From assembly GCA_045430275.1 (NCBI GenBank), contig JAILXU010000011.1, positions 62,001 through 126,000 on the forward strand: 64,000 nucleotides of DNA, written 5' to 3'. The position numbers were made by a program, and so were the translations under genes. The notes below the pieces were generated by a model. It did no database searches, was not told the DNA's origin, and saw only the letters and a program-made list of their open reading frames with translations. This DNA is from Oceanobacter sp045430275. GTDB lineage: Bacteria; Pseudomonadota; Gammaproteobacteria; Pseudomonadales; Oceanobacteraceae. Each line of letters begins with the position of its first letter. The stretch's first letter is position 1. Below, piece after piece: positions 52,157-61,948 of this stretch.

Positions 52157-53722
52157 ATGAAAGCACCGACCCTCTTTCTCTCCTCGCACACCACTCACAC
52201 CTCCAGCGCCCGGGAGATCTGGCCACGCCTTTCCAACACCCGACCTGCCCTGAAACCGCTGGCCATCGCCTTGCTGGGAACCACCTTGCTGAGTGCCTGT
52301 GGCAGCGACGATGACACGTCGAAAAAAGTGAATAACAGCGAACTGGTTGGCACCTGGATTGCTGCTGAAGACGGTCAGGCTCTGAAAGTGGAATCCAATA
52401 AACTTACCGGCTATCAATTCACGTCAGACCATTGCCTGACCGATAAATCGGCTACTGGAAATCAGGCCGATCTGAGTAAACAAGGCTGGGCGCTGAATGC
52501 CGATAAAACGACTCTGACTCTGAAAACGAACCACCTCGGCACCCGCTACATTGATACCCGCTACCAGAAAGCCGACCAATTGCCCGCTCAGTGTGCCGAC
52601 GACAAGCTGCTGACCCAGCACTTTGAAGACGACTTTGAAGCCGATCCGACGCGTGATTATCAGATTTTCTGGGACACCTTTAACGAATACTATCCAGCCT
52701 TTGAACGTCGTGGCGTCAATTGGAATGCCACCTACACGGCATTTTCCGGGCAAATTACCGCCCAGATGACCGAACTCCAGTTCTTTGAAGTGCTGGCCAA
52801 GATGGTTCTGCCACTGAAAGACAGCCATATTTCACTGGAAAATGGCGATGCCAGTGCGTCTGCTATGCGCGGTGAAACCTTCGATGATCGCCTGCTGGCT
52901 GAATTTCTGGAAAGCGATCAGGTCGATGGTGCCATCGACACCGAAGCCGAACATCAGGCATACGTCAGTTACGTCACGGCCCAATATCAATTGATGAACG
53001 AAATCCGTACCAGCTATGCCACCAACACCATCAAGCAGGCCGCCAACGATGAACTGCTCTGGTACAAAGTCGACCGGGATGGATCATCGGCTGGTGTGTT
53101 GATTATCAACGCCATGAGCGGATTTATTGATGGCAGCACGGAAGACCCTGAGTCCTTCGAAGAGGCCAAAACAGACCTCAACGCCCTGCAAGCTGCCATT
53201 ACCCAAATACTGACGGATGTACAGGACACCGACGGTTTGATCATCGACCTGCGTGATAATCCGGGCGGTAATGATTTCTCCAGCCAACTGCTGGTGCGCC
53301 ACTTCCTCGACACCGAACGCACGCTGTACAGCAAGCAATCACGGCTGGGTAACGACCGGACTGACCCTGAAATGGTGCGCCTGTCGCCAGCCGAGCTGAC
53401 CTACACCAAACCGGTTGTGATTCTGACCAGCCCGATGACCGAAAGCGCCGCTGAAGTCTTTACACTGGCCATGAGCGCACTGCCACACGTGACAGTGATC
53501 GGTGAACGCTCTCAGGGCGCACTGGCCGACACTCTGGAAAAACAACTGCCAGGCGGCACCCGTTTTTCTCTGGTGAACGAATACTACTTGTCCAGCAACG
53601 GCGACTGGTACGAAGGCCAGGGCATTCCGGTGGCCGCCGAAATTCCGTTTATGACACTGGAAGAACGTGAGGAAGAAGAAGACTTCGGACTGGAAGCCGC
53701 CTGGGAAGCCATCACCGAATAA
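52157..53722 (+). CDS. S41-family peptidase lipoprotein
   Basis: This 521-residue protein has a long N-region, a hydrophobic stretch and the lipobox LLSAC (Cys51), then a lipocalin-like N-terminal region. The C-terminal domain is of the S41/tricorn type, with LIIDLRDNPGGNDFSSQLLVRHFL and TSPMTESAAEVF (probable catalytic Ser430). Such peptidases cleave C-terminal tails of exported proteins. I cannot see an obvious PDZ domain. It is a monocistronic gene divergent from the response regulator. Confidence 0.88.
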   Translation: MKAPTLFLSSHTTHTSSAREIWPRLSNTRPALKPLAIALLGTTLLSACGSDDDTSKKVNNSELVGTWIAAEDGQALKVESNKLTGYQFTSDHCLTDKSATGNQADLSKQGWALNADKTTLTLKTNHLGTRYIDTRYQKADQLPAQCADDKLLTQHFEDDFEADPTRDYQIFWDTFNEYYPAFERRGVNWNATYTAFSGQITAQMTELQFFEVLAKMVLPLKDSHISLENGDASASAMRGETFDDRLLAEFLESDQVDGAIDTEAEHQAYVSYVTAQYQLMNEIRTSYATNTIKQAANDELLWYKVDRDGSSAGVLIINAMSGFIDGSTEDPESFEEAKTDLNALQAAITQILTDVQDTDGLIIDLRDNPGGNDFSSQLLVRHFLDTERTLYSKQSRLGNDRTDPEMVRLSPAELTYTKPVVILTSPMTESAAEVFTLAMSALPHVTVIGERSQGALADTLEKQLPGGTRFSLVNEYYLSSNGDWYEGQGIPVAAEIPFMTLEEREEEEDFGLEAAWEAITE

Positions 53723-53790
53723 GCCACCCTTCTGCCGATACCTGCTGGCAACCGTCAGCAGGTTCTTTCCATTCATACAGGACAGGTTCA

Positions 53791-54663
53791 ATGCAGACCG
53801 TATTACTGGCCGGAGGAACTGGCTATCTCGGTAATCATCTCTGGCAGCAACTGCTGGATTCCGGCTACAAGGTTCGGGCGCTGGTCAGGCATCCCGGCAA
53901 GGTTGACCCACTGCGCAAACGACTGTCTGACGTTCGCCAGACCGAGATCACACAACCAGCAGAGCTGGCGGGGTGCTGTGATCAGGTGGACGTCGTGATC
54001 TCCAGTCTTGGCATCACCCGCCAACGCGATGGCCTGACCTACATGGACGTCGACTATCAAGCCAACCTCAACCTGTTGGACGAAGCCCGCCGCAGCGGTG
54101 TGAAACAGTTTATTTACGCCTCGGTACTGAACGGTGAGCGTTTTCGTCACCTGAAAATCTGTGCCGCCAAAGAACGCTTCGTCGATGCATTAAAACAGTC
54201 TGGCCTCGATTACCGAATTATTCGTCCCAACGGCTTTTATTCCGACCTAGGCGAATTTGTTCATATGGCACAGAAAGGCTGCATCTATTTATTTGGTGAT
54301 GGCGAATACCGCACCAACCCGATTCATGGCGCAGATCTGGCCAAAGCCATTGTTGAGCAAATTGACCAGCCATCCGGTGAACTGCCCATCGGCGGCCCAC
54401 AAACACTGACTCATAACGACATCGCCAGACTGGCGTTTGCTGCCGCTGGCAAACCGGTCAACATCACCTATATTCCGAATTGGCTGAGCCAGACAGCGCT
54501 GTTCCTGCTGAGAAAAACCACCTCCGTCCAGACCTACGGGCCAATGGAATTTTTTATGACGGTGATGGTCGCCAATATGCTGGCACCGGAGTGTGGGGAA
54601 ATATCCATCGAAAGTTACTTCAATCAGTTGAACAGCGAACGGTTAGACAACAAAGAAAACTGA
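53791..54663 (+). CDS. NAD(P)-binding atypical short-chain dehydrogenase (NmrA-like)
   Basis: This 290-residue Rossmann protein starts VLLAGGTGYLGNHLWQQLL, with GGTGYLG dinucleotide binding. A short SSLGITRQRDG segment and FIYASVLNGERFRHLKICAAKERF lack the usual YxxxK catalytic pair, as in NmrA/atypical SDRs. It probably binds NAD(P)H or acts on a quinone-like substrate. The downstream gene rsmE starts 48 bp later. Confidence 0.85.
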   Translation: MQTVLLAGGTGYLGNHLWQQLLDSGYKVRALVRHPGKVDPLRKRLSDVRQTEITQPAELAGCCDQVDVVISSLGITRQRDGLTYMDVDYQANLNLLDEARRSGVKQFIYASVLNGERFRHLKICAAKERFVDALKQSGLDYRIIRPNGFYSDLGEFVHMAQKGCIYLFGDGEYRTNPIHGADLAKAIVEQIDQPSGELPIGGPQTLTHNDIARLAFAAAGKPVNITYIPNWLSQTALFLLRKTTSVQTYGPMEFFMTVMVANMLAPECGEISIESYFNQLNSERLDNKEN

Positions 54664-54711
54664 TCAATTTTGGTATGATTCAGCCCTTCCATTCTCCAAT
54701 AGTGACACCTT

Positions 54712-55437
54712 ATGCCCGGCCCACGTATTTACACCGAACAACCTATCGCCATTCATGATCTGATGACTCTGGAAGATCAGGCCAGCCAGCATCTGTTGCG
54801 GGTACTACGGATGTCCGACGGCGATGCTGTCAGGTTGTTCAATGGCGATGGCCGTGAATATCAGGGGGAGCTGGAAGGCTGTTCCAAAAAGATCGCACAG
54901 GTTCGTATTGGTAGCATCAATCATACCGACGCACCTTTGGCCCTGAGCCTGAATCTGGGGCAGGTGATTTCCAAAGGGGATCGCATGGATTTTGTGGTTC
55001 AAAAAGCCACGGAGCTGGGCGTTAGTCGCATCGTGCCGTTATGGAGTGAGCGCTGTGATGTGCGTCTGAAAGGTGATCGGCTGGAGAAGAAGATCGAGCA
55101 CTGGCGCAAGGTCGCCATTTCCGCCTGTGAACAATGTGGTCGCAACCACGTTCCCGAGATTGCTGCACCGCTGGAGTTTACCAATTGGCTTGAACAGGCC
55201 AGCAGTGACCTGAAGCTGGTGCTGCATCCTCATAACCAGAAGCCGCTGGGACAGCATACTCCGCCGGGATCAGTGGATATTGCCATTGGGCCGGAAGGCG
55301 GCTTTACAGATACTGAAATTGAGCTGGCCCAGCAAGCTGATTTTGAAGGCCTGTTGTTGGGGCCGCGTATTCTGCGAACGGAAACCGCAGCCCTGACAGC
55401 ACTGTCAGTGCTGCAGTATCAGTGGGGCGACTTCTGA
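54712..55437 (+). CDS. rsmE: 16S rRNA (uracil(1498)-N3)-methyltransferase
   Basis: This 241-residue SPOUT methyltransferase has an N-terminal PUA-like domain (ASQHLLRVLRMSDGDAVRLFNGDGREY) and knotted SAM-binding motifs VQKATELGVSRIVPLWSERC, IAIGPEGGFTDTEIELA and GPRILRTETAALTALSVLQ. It methylates U1498 of 16S rRNA. Confidence 0.97.
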   Translation: MPGPRIYTEQPIAIHDLMTLEDQASQHLLRVLRMSDGDAVRLFNGDGREYQGELEGCSKKIAQVRIGSINHTDAPLALSLNLGQVISKGDRMDFVVQKATELGVSRIVPLWSERCDVRLKGDRLEKKIEHWRKVAISACEQCGRNHVPEIAAPLEFTNWLEQASSDLKLVLHPHNQKPLGQHTPPGSVDIAIGPEGGFTDTEIELAQQADFEGLLLGPRILRTETAALTALSVLQYQWGDF

Positions 55438-55452
55438 TCATGTGTTCTGAGG

Positions 55453-56127
55453 CTAATCATCCAGAGTCAGATGGAAAGCTCCCCAATCCAGATAACTGGC
55501 CAGCACAAACACCATCATCAAACTGGCCAGCCACCAACTGGCCATGTTCGCCAGCTCCGGTTTTCCGGCAACCCAGCAAATCAGCATCACCGGCACCAGA
55601 ATCACCTGCATAAGAACCACCGGCGCACGAAGCCACAGACTCGGGGTGTTTAACACACCATCTTTGCGCCAGCCCCACTGGCGCTGCACCAGCCGGGTTT
55701 GCAGATACAACTGAATACCCACAAACCCCGCCATAAACACGTAGTGCGCTGCCCAGGGAAGTTGATCGACTTCGGGTCGCAATACCGACACCGAAATGAT
55801 CAGACACGCTGCTACCGCAAATCCGAGCGCGGTCAGCCAGGCGCTGTAGTCATTAGCGACACCCGGCTCTACATCGGCAATCCAGCTGCGCATCGCATAC
55901 CACCAGAATGCCAGTAACATGGCACCGGGCAACAAACCGGCACGGTACACAAACGACAAGGGATCGGGAACGCCCAGCTCCGAAAGGCCCACACAACCGC
56001 TCAGCAATGGAACGCAGGCTTCCGGGCGAGACTGATTCAACAAAATTAACGCACCCACCAGCCCAAACACTCCGAAAACCACCGTAGAGACCGCCAACGC
56101 CCGAGGCAAATTCATACGCATGTTCAT
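55453..56127 (-). CDS. Membrane protein, third of three tandem paralogues
   Basis: This 224-residue six-helix protein shares CxPxxxGC near the N-terminus (Cys38, Cys45) with its two upstream neighbours, an RAG/FWW segment and a C-terminal SYLDWGAFHL motif. AGGAGG lies 7 bases before the ATG, and the ATGA overlaps the previous gene. I do not recognise the family; the arrangement recalls Frag1/DRAM/Sfk1-like proteins. Function unknown. Confidence 0.8.
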   Translation of the reverse strand: MNMRMNLPRALAVSTVVFGVFGLVGALILLNQSRPEACVPLLSGCVGLSELGVPDPLSFVYRAGLLPGAMLLAFWWYAMRSWIADVEPGVANDYSAWLTALGFAVAACLIISVSVLRPEVDQLPWAAHYVFMAGFVGIQLYLQTRLVQRQWGWRKDGVLNTPSLWLRAPVVLMQVILVPVMLICWVAGKPELANMASWWLASLMMVFVLASYLDWGAFHLTLDD

Positions 56128-56849
56128 AGTTGGCCTCCTGCTGCCGTTGTCTGTGCTTGCTCCAGTCGCATCAGGCGGAACGCTTTCCAGTCAGAATAGC
56201 TGGTCAGATAGAACAGCGAGCAGAGCGTGGCAATCCACCACTCGGAAGTATTGATCAGCCAATGCGTTTCCTTACCCAGAATCAACGCCCCGATCAACAC
56301 CACCAGAATCAGAACCTGGACAACAGCCAGCAGCATCTTGGCTGAAATGCGAAATCCGGTTGTGGACAACACATCTCGATGCCGCCACATATACAGCGTC
56401 ATAATGATTTGGCAGACAGACGTGAAAACGAAGAACACCACCGCCGTGATGGAGTGAAAATTCCACAATCCCCGATGATCACTGCTGGGCACCATGTTCT
56501 CTCCCAATATCACCATCGAAGCCACCAGCGTCAGGCTGGCCAGAGACGCCACCCAGATCAGCAGTTTGATGCCCCAGCCAGGATCAGGGTCTTTCACATC
56601 CTTGAGCCAGATGTGGGTGCAATACCACCAGAGCACAAACACCATCGCCGAACTGACGATGCCACCGCGCAGCACATATGCCCCCGGATAATAAATGCCC
56701 GTGGCTGTAATCGTAGTGCAACCATCAATGTAAGGATTGCACCAGTCAACGTGACCACCAGCCGCCGACAACAAATAACTGACCGCAAACGTCAGCAGCG
56801 GCAACACAGCCGCCACCAGACACACTCGTTGAGGAACTGTAATACGCAA
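56124..56849 (-). CDS. Membrane protein, second of three tandem paralogues
   Basis: This 241-residue protein has CNPYIDGC (Cys37, Cys44), RGGIVSSAMVFVLWWY and the C-terminal SYSDWKAFRL motif. No ATG fits the start: TTG at 56847-56849 stands 6 bases after GGGAGG, whereas the upstream TTG (56855) touches it. It lies 43 bp after the first paralogue and overlaps the third by 4 bp, so the three are one operon. Confidence 0.78.
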   Translation of the reverse strand: MRITVPQRVCLVAAVLPLLTFAVSYLLSAAGGHVDWCNPYIDGCTTITATGIYYPGAYVLRGGIVSSAMVFVLWWYCTHIWLKDVKDPDPGWGIKLLIWVASLASLTLVASMVILGENMVPSSDHRGLWNFHSITAVVFFVFTSVCQIIMTLYMWRHRDVLSTTGFRISAKMLLAVVQVLILVVLIGALILGKETHWLINTSEWWIATLCSLFYLTSYSDWKAFRLMRLEQAQTTAAGGQL

Positions 56850-56892
56850 AACCAACCTCCCTGTTCTTGCTAATATGGAGTGAGAAATAAAC

Positions 56893-57543
56893 TCAGCTTG
56901 TCAGGCGAACGGATTTCCAGTCCCACCAGGACGACAGGAAATAACAACCGATAAACGCGGTTGCCCACCATTCAATGATGCGCTTGCCATGACTCATTTC
57001 GATGCCAATGGTTACGCCTGCGAAAGCGATAAACTGGAACCATAATAAACCGATCAATAGAGTTTTAAACCAGAAAGATGGGACATTAAACCCCTGTTTT
57101 CGGGCTTTGAAGATCAACACATAGTTGATGGTCAGCGCAATCAGCATGCCCTGAAAGAACAGATTGGCTCCACGAACATGCACTCCCCAATGAGTGGCAC
57201 TTTTTTCTGGCAGCAAAACAGCGGTTCCAGCCAGCAATCCCAAAGCCCCCAGAGATCCGAAGAACACCATCACCCGACGGCTGATATTGCCCGAAACCGG
57301 CTTGAGCCAGGAGGCCATTACCTGCCACCAGAACAGAAAGAACACACACGCAGCGACCATTCCTCCCCGGAAAATAAACCCGGCATCGCCTTTCATTCCG
57401 GTGTGAGTAATGTCGGTACAACCATCCAGAAACGGATTACAAACCGGGGCCGTGCCCTGGGAAATGGCCACCGCATAGGTGATTGCAATGGTACCCATCG
57501 ACAGCACAAAGCTGCTTAGTGCGACGTATTGTCCGAATGACAT
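56893..57543 (-). CDS. Membrane protein, first of three tandem paralogues
   Basis: This 216-residue protein has six predicted helices with CNPFLDGC (Cys35, Cys42), FRGGMVAACVFFLFWW and the C-terminal SWWDWKSVRL motif. GAGGT precedes the ATG. It is the first gene of a three-gene row of homologues. Each has the paired cysteines just after helix 1, where they could form an external disulfide. No known function. Confidence 0.8.
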   Translation of the reverse strand: MSFGQYVALSSFVLSMGTIAITYAVAISQGTAPVCNPFLDGCTDITHTGMKGDAGFIFRGGMVAACVFFLFWWQVMASWLKPVSGNISRRVMVFFGSLGALGLLAGTAVLLPEKSATHWGVHVRGANLFFQGMLIALTINYVLIFKARKQGFNVPSFWFKTLLIGLLWFQFIAFAGVTIGIEMSHGKRIIEWWATAFIGCYFLSSWWDWKSVRLTS

Positions 57544-57740
57544 GCCTACCTCAAAGATTGCAAAGAATATCGGTCAGTCAGCGGGCAAGATGCCCACTCA
57601 AGAGGCCATCATATCGCCGGGATTGTGAATGCCAAGCCAACACTCGCAAGTTCATCGGCGATTGCTCGGTGGTGTGTTGTCTATGGATCAGAACGGAGGG
57701 AGATGAGGAAAATATAACGATCAAATCAGAAGCCGCCCTT

Positions 57741-57770
57741 CTGTTGAAACCCTGACAGAAACTTCAACAG
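57741..57770 (-). other. Inverted repeat downstream of metY
   Basis: CTGTTGAA and TTCAACAG form an 8-bp stem with a 14-base loop, 32 bp past the metY stop. No T-run follows, so termination is uncertain. Confidence 0.35.
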
Positions 57771-57801
57771 AGAGAGCGTGGACGGCTCCTGATGTCAGAC
57801 C

Positions 57802-59079
57802 TTAGCCTGCTTTGGCAGCCGCCAGAGCCTGCTCAATATCGGCCATGATATCGTCAACGTTTTCGATACCAATCGACAGGCGAACCAGATCCTTGGAGAC
57901 ACCGGCAGACGCCAGTTCTTCTTCGTTCAATTGACGGTGCGTGGTGCTGGCCGGGTGACACGCCAGAGATTTGGCATCACCAATATTCACCAGACGCTTG
58001 ATCATCTGCAGTGCATCGATAAAGCGAGCACCACCTTCTTCACCACCAACAATGCCGAAGCTCAGGATGGACGATGGACGTCCCTGAGAGTAAGTCTTGG
58101 CCAGTTCATGATACTTGCTGTCTGGCAGACCGGCGTAGTTCACCCAGCTTACCTGTTCGTGCTGGCTCAGGTACTCCGCCACTTTCTGGGCGTTTTCGCA
58201 GTGACGATCCATACGCAATGGCAGGGTTTCCAGACCTTGCAGAATCTGGAAGGCGTTCATTGGCGACAGTGCCGCGCCCATGTTACGCAGCGGCACAACG
58301 CGCGCACGGCCAATAAAGGCTGCTGGGCCAAGCGCGTCGGCGTAGACCACACCGTGGTAAGACGGATCAGGCTCGTTGAATTGCGGGAAGCGTGGGTTGT
58401 CTTTCCATGGGAAGTTACCGGAATCAACAATCGCGCCAGCAATGGTGGTGCCGTGGCCACCGATGTATTTGGTCAGTGCGTGAACCACAATGTCAGCGCC
58501 AAACTCAAACGGACGACACAGGTATGGCGTGGGGACAGTGTTATCCACGATCAGTGGTACACCGTGCTTGTGGGCCATATCAGCCAGAGCCTTGATATCA
58601 ACAATATTGCCCGCTGGATTGCCAATGGACTCACAGAATACCGCTTTGGTCTTGTCGTCGATCAACGCTTCCAGAGCCGCAATGTCCTCACCCGGAGCCA
58701 TGCGTACTTCAATGCCCTGCTGTGGCAGTGTGTGAGCAAACAGGTTGTAGCAGCCACCGTACAACTGGCTGACACTGACAAAGTTGTCACCCACGCGTGC
58801 CAACGTCTGAATCGTGGCGGTAATCGCTGCCATGCCCGATGCCATACACAGCGCACCAATGCCACCTTCCAATGCAGCCAGACGCTTTTCCAGCACGTCA
58901 TTGGTCGGGTTCATAATACGGGTGTAGATATTGCCCTGCTCTTTCAGATCAAACAGATCGGCACCATGCTGGGTATCACGAAAGCTGTAAGACGTCGTCT
59001 GATAGATCGGTACGGCAACCGAACGGGTTGTCGGGTCGTCCTCAAAACCGGCGTGAATGACCTGAGTTTCAAATTTCAT
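57802..59079 (-). CDS. metY: O-acetylhomoserine sulfhydrylase (MetY type)
   Basis: This 425-residue PLP enzyme of the Cys/Met metabolism family begins KFETQVIHAGFEDDPTTRSVAVPIYQTTSY. It carries YTRIMNPTNDVLEKRLAALEGG and the PLP lysine in HALTKYIGGHG (Lys204). It makes homocysteine from O-acetylhomoserine and sulfide. AGAAGGA precedes the ATG at 59077-59079. The 57 extra residues of the longer frame are not family-like. Divergent from radA. Confidence 0.94.
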   Translation of the reverse strand: MKFETQVIHAGFEDDPTTRSVAVPIYQTTSYSFRDTQHGADLFDLKEQGNIYTRIMNPTNDVLEKRLAALEGGIGALCMASGMAAITATIQTLARVGDNFVSVSQLYGGCYNLFAHTLPQQGIEVRMAPGEDIAALEALIDDKTKAVFCESIGNPAGNIVDIKALADMAHKHGVPLIVDNTVPTPYLCRPFEFGADIVVHALTKYIGGHGTTIAGAIVDSGNFPWKDNPRFPQFNEPDPSYHGVVYADALGPAAFIGRARVVPLRNMGAALSPMNAFQILQGLETLPLRMDRHCENAQKVAEYLSQHEQVSWVNYAGLPDSKYHELAKTYSQGRPSSILSFGIVGGEEGGARFIDALQMIKRLVNIGDAKSLACHPASTTHRQLNEEELASAGVSKDLVRLSIGIENVDDIMADIEQALAAAKAG

Positions 59080-59245
59080 CCGATGGTATCCTTCTTGTTG
59101 TTGTCTGTGTCGTTCTCTGTTCAGCCCGCATATCCGTTTCAGGACGGGCAAGCCAATGGTGACAAAGTGTATCAATTGCAGGCTCAGACGAATAATTCCA
59201 TTTGCGGAATACACCGCCTTTCCAAGTAACAACACCAGCATCATT

Positions 59246-60619
59246 ATGGCCAAGAAAAAAACCGCTTATGTCTGCAGCGATTGCGGCGCTGATCATTCCA
59301 AATGGCAAGGTCAATGCACCGGCTGCGGTGCCTGGAACACCTTGCGGGAATTTGTCGTATCAAACGCCAAAACGCCTGAGCGCTCAGCTCGCTTTCAGGG
59401 CTATGCCGGACAAGACAACGACAGCGGCATTCAGATGCTGTCTGACGTCAACCTGACCGAAGTACCTCGCTTCAGCTCCGGGATGCAGGAGTTCGACCGA
59501 GTGCTGGGTGGCGGCCTGGTGCCCGGTTCGGCCATTCTGATTGGCGGCCATCCGGGCGCGGGCAAGTCCACGTTATTGCTCCAGACCATGTGCGCTCTGG
59601 CCAACCAGATGAAAGCGCTGTACGTAACCGGCGAAGAAAGCCTGCAGCAAGTGGCCATGCGAGCCAAACGCCTGGGCTTGCCGATGGATCAGCTCGGTAT
59701 GCTGAGCGAAACCAGTGTCGATGCATTGATACACAAGCTCCAGCAGCATCAGCCTCGGGTGGTGGTGGTTGACTCGATTCAGGTCATGCACGTCGAAGGT
59801 GTCGAGTCCGCGCCCGGTAGTGTCTCCCAAGTGCGTGAAAGTGCCGCGCTGCTGACTCGCTTTGCCAAACAAACCAACACCGTGATGTTGCTGGTGGGCC
59901 ACGTCACCAAAGACGGCACCCTGGCAGGCCCCAAGGTACTGGAACATATGATCGACTGTTCGATCATGCTGGAAGGCTCCAACGACAGCCGTTATCGCAC
60001 CTTGCGGGGCATCAAGAACCGCTTTGGTGCCATCAACGAACTGGGCGTGTTTGCGATGCTCGATACCGGTCTCAAGGAAGTCAAAAATCCCAGCTCCATT
60101 TTCCTCAGTCGCAGTGATGAAGAAGCGCCGGGCAGTGTGGTCATGGTGATCTGGGAAGGTACGCGCCCGCTGCTGGTGGAAATTCAGGCTCTGGTGGACG
60201 ACAGCCATTTTGGCCATCCCAAACGAGTTGCCGTCGGGCTGGATCAGAATCGTATGAATCTGCTGCTGGCTGCACTGCACCGCCACGGCGGCGTTCATCT
60301 AGGCGATCAAGATGTCTACATCAACGTCGTTGGCGGCGTTCGGGTGAATGAAACCAGTGCTGATCTGGCGCTGTTGCTGGCGGCTCTGTCGAGCTTCCGC
60401 AACGTGGCACTCTCTCAGGACTTGATTGCCTTCGGTGAAGTCGGCCTGTCGGGCGAAATCCGCCCGGTTCCCTCTGGTCAGGAACGCATTAAAGAAGCCG
60501 CCAAACACGGCTTCAAGACTGCCATCGTGCCCAAAGCCAATATGCCTCGGAAATTACCTGAGGGCATGAAAGTGATTGGTGTGGAACGCTTACAAGAAGC
60601 GCTGGAATTTGGCTTTTAG
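59246..60619 (+). CDS. radA: DNA repair protein RadA
   Basis: This 457-residue RecA-like helicase has a zinc finger (Cys10, Cys13, Cys24, Cys27), Walker A GGHPGAGKST (100-109), the RadA motif KNRFG and a C-terminal Lon-like domain (INVVGGVRVNETSADLALLLAALSS). It processes recombination intermediates. The ATG at 59246 is chosen over 59156. A terminator hairpin follows. Confidence 0.97.
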   Translation: MAKKKTAYVCSDCGADHSKWQGQCTGCGAWNTLREFVVSNAKTPERSARFQGYAGQDNDSGIQMLSDVNLTEVPRFSSGMQEFDRVLGGGLVPGSAILIGGHPGAGKSTLLLQTMCALANQMKALYVTGEESLQQVAMRAKRLGLPMDQLGMLSETSVDALIHKLQQHQPRVVVVDSIQVMHVEGVESAPGSVSQVRESAALLTRFAKQTNTVMLLVGHVTKDGTLAGPKVLEHMIDCSIMLEGSNDSRYRTLRGIKNRFGAINELGVFAMLDTGLKEVKNPSSIFLSRSDEEAPGSVVMVIWEGTRPLLVEIQALVDDSHFGHPKRVAVGLDQNRMNLLLAALHRHGGVHLGDQDVYINVVGGVRVNETSADLALLLAALSSFRNVALSQDLIAFGEVGLSGEIRPVPSGQERIKEAAKHGFKTAIVPKANMPRKLPEGMKVIGVERLQEALEFGF

Positions 60620-60629
60620 CATCCGTAAG

Positions 60630-60659
60630 ATGCCTACAGTTGTCTAGCTCTGTAGGCAT
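60630..60659 (+). terminator. Probable radA terminator
   Basis: ATGCCTACAG and CTGTAGGCAT form a perfect 10-bp stem with a 10-base loop, followed by TTTAAAC. The T-run is short. Confidence 0.6.
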
Positions 60660-60748
60660 TTAAACATGTAAATGCAACATGCATGTTTTATTATTTTCAA
60701 ATATACAAATAACAACCCCATTATCGGTGCAGTTTAAAGGAGATAAAA

Positions 60749-61948
60749 ATGGAGCAATTTAACGCCGACAACTTCCTGACATTCACCATAGGAATAATAG
60801 TATTTTTTATTGGCCTGAAAATCAATAAAAGCATCTCTTTTTTGCGGACCTACAATATCCCAGAAGCAGTTACTGGTGGTTTCATTGCTGCAATATTATC
60901 ATTTATAATTTACAAGTTATTTAACATAGAAATCACCTACCAGCTTGAAATAAGAGATGTTTTGATCGTTTATTTTTTCACTGGAATTGGCCTAAATGCC
61001 AGACTTCAGGATTTAATAAAAGGGGGGAAGCCACTTATAATAATGCTATTTCTAACATTAGGCTATATCATTATTCAAAACATTGTTGGAATTATAGGAG
61101 CCAATATTATTGGAGCTCCTGCAGCCGTTGGTGTTTTGGCAGGTTCTGCCTCTCTTATCGGTGGTCATGGCACGGCAATAGCATGGGCTCCAGACATTGC
61201 CGCTCTTGGTATTGAAGGTGCATTAGAAATTGGGGTTGCCTGCGCAACCATTGGTCTGATTATAGCTAGTTTAATAGGAGGGCCGATTGCACACAACCTG
61301 ATTCAGCGTTTTCATCTTAAGGGGGAAGCAAAGGCCAAGCCAGTAGTAGGGATATCCTTTGATCAACAGGATTCTGAAAGTATCAACCACATGAATCTGA
61401 TGTCAGTTTTTTTAACCCTTCACCTGACAATTATTGGCGGCTGGTTTCTCAACATTATAGCAACAGAAGCAGATATGAAACTTCCATTATTTGTAACAAG
61501 CTTACTGACAGGAATTATTTTATCAAATACCGTTCCACGCATTCTTCCAAAAATTCAATGGCCAGCAAGGAGCAAGGCATTGGCCATTATTTCTGACTTT
61601 TCTCTCAGCCTGTTTCTGGTTATATCCTTAATGAGCATGCAGCTATGGAGCATTTCAGAGTTGGCAGGGACGTTGATGTTCATATTAATATTACAAACCA
61701 TCGCCGCCATTTTCTTTATTATCTTCATATTATTCCCTTCAATGGGAAAGGATTACCAGGCAGCGGTATTAAGCTCTGGATTTGGAGGGTTTGCTTTGGG
61801 AGCAACACCAACAGCAATAGCCAATATGACCGCTGTAACAAAAGCTCATGGTCCAGCCCCGTTAGCATTTGTCATCCTGCCATTGGTAGCCGCTTTTTTT
61901 GTTGACATAACAAACTCATTCATCATAAAAGTCGCAATAAACCTATAA
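60749..61948 (+). CDS. gltS: Sodium/glutamate symporter GltS
   Basis: This 399-residue carrier has two homologous halves. Each ends in a glycine-rich re-entrant loop: AGSASLIGGHGTAIAW at about residues 131-146 and SSGFGGFALGATPTAIANM near 342-360. GltS imports glutamate with sodium. AAGGAG precedes the ATG at 60749. Base composition is visibly more AT-rich than any neighbour (many ATA and AAT codons), suggesting recent transfer. Confidence 0.93.
   Translation: MEQFNADNFLTFTIGIIVFFIGLKINKSISFLRTYNIPEAVTGGFIAAILSFIIYKLFNIEITYQLEIRDVLIVYFFTGIGLNARLQDLIKGGKPLIIMLFLTLGYIIIQNIVGIIGANIIGAPAAVGVLAGSASLIGGHGTAIAWAPDIAALGIEGALEIGVACATIGLIIASLIGGPIAHNLIQRFHLKGEAKAKPVVGISFDQQDSESINHMNLMSVFLTLHLTIIGGWFLNIIATEADMKLPLFVTSLLTGIILSNTVPRILPKIQWPARSKALAIISDFSLSLFLVISLMSMQLWSISELAGTLMFILILQTIAAIFFIIFILFPSMGKDYQAAVLSSGFGGFALGATPTAIANMTAVTKAHGPAPLAFVILPLVAAFFVDITNSFIIKVAINL

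Noticed and set aside
57931..59229. 432-residue plus-strand frame opposite metY
   Set aside because: Antisense shadow of a PLP enzyme with all family motifs.
59080..59245. SAM or cobalamin riboswitch upstream of metY
   Set aside because: No recognisable conserved core or terminator; just a short divergent spacer to radA.
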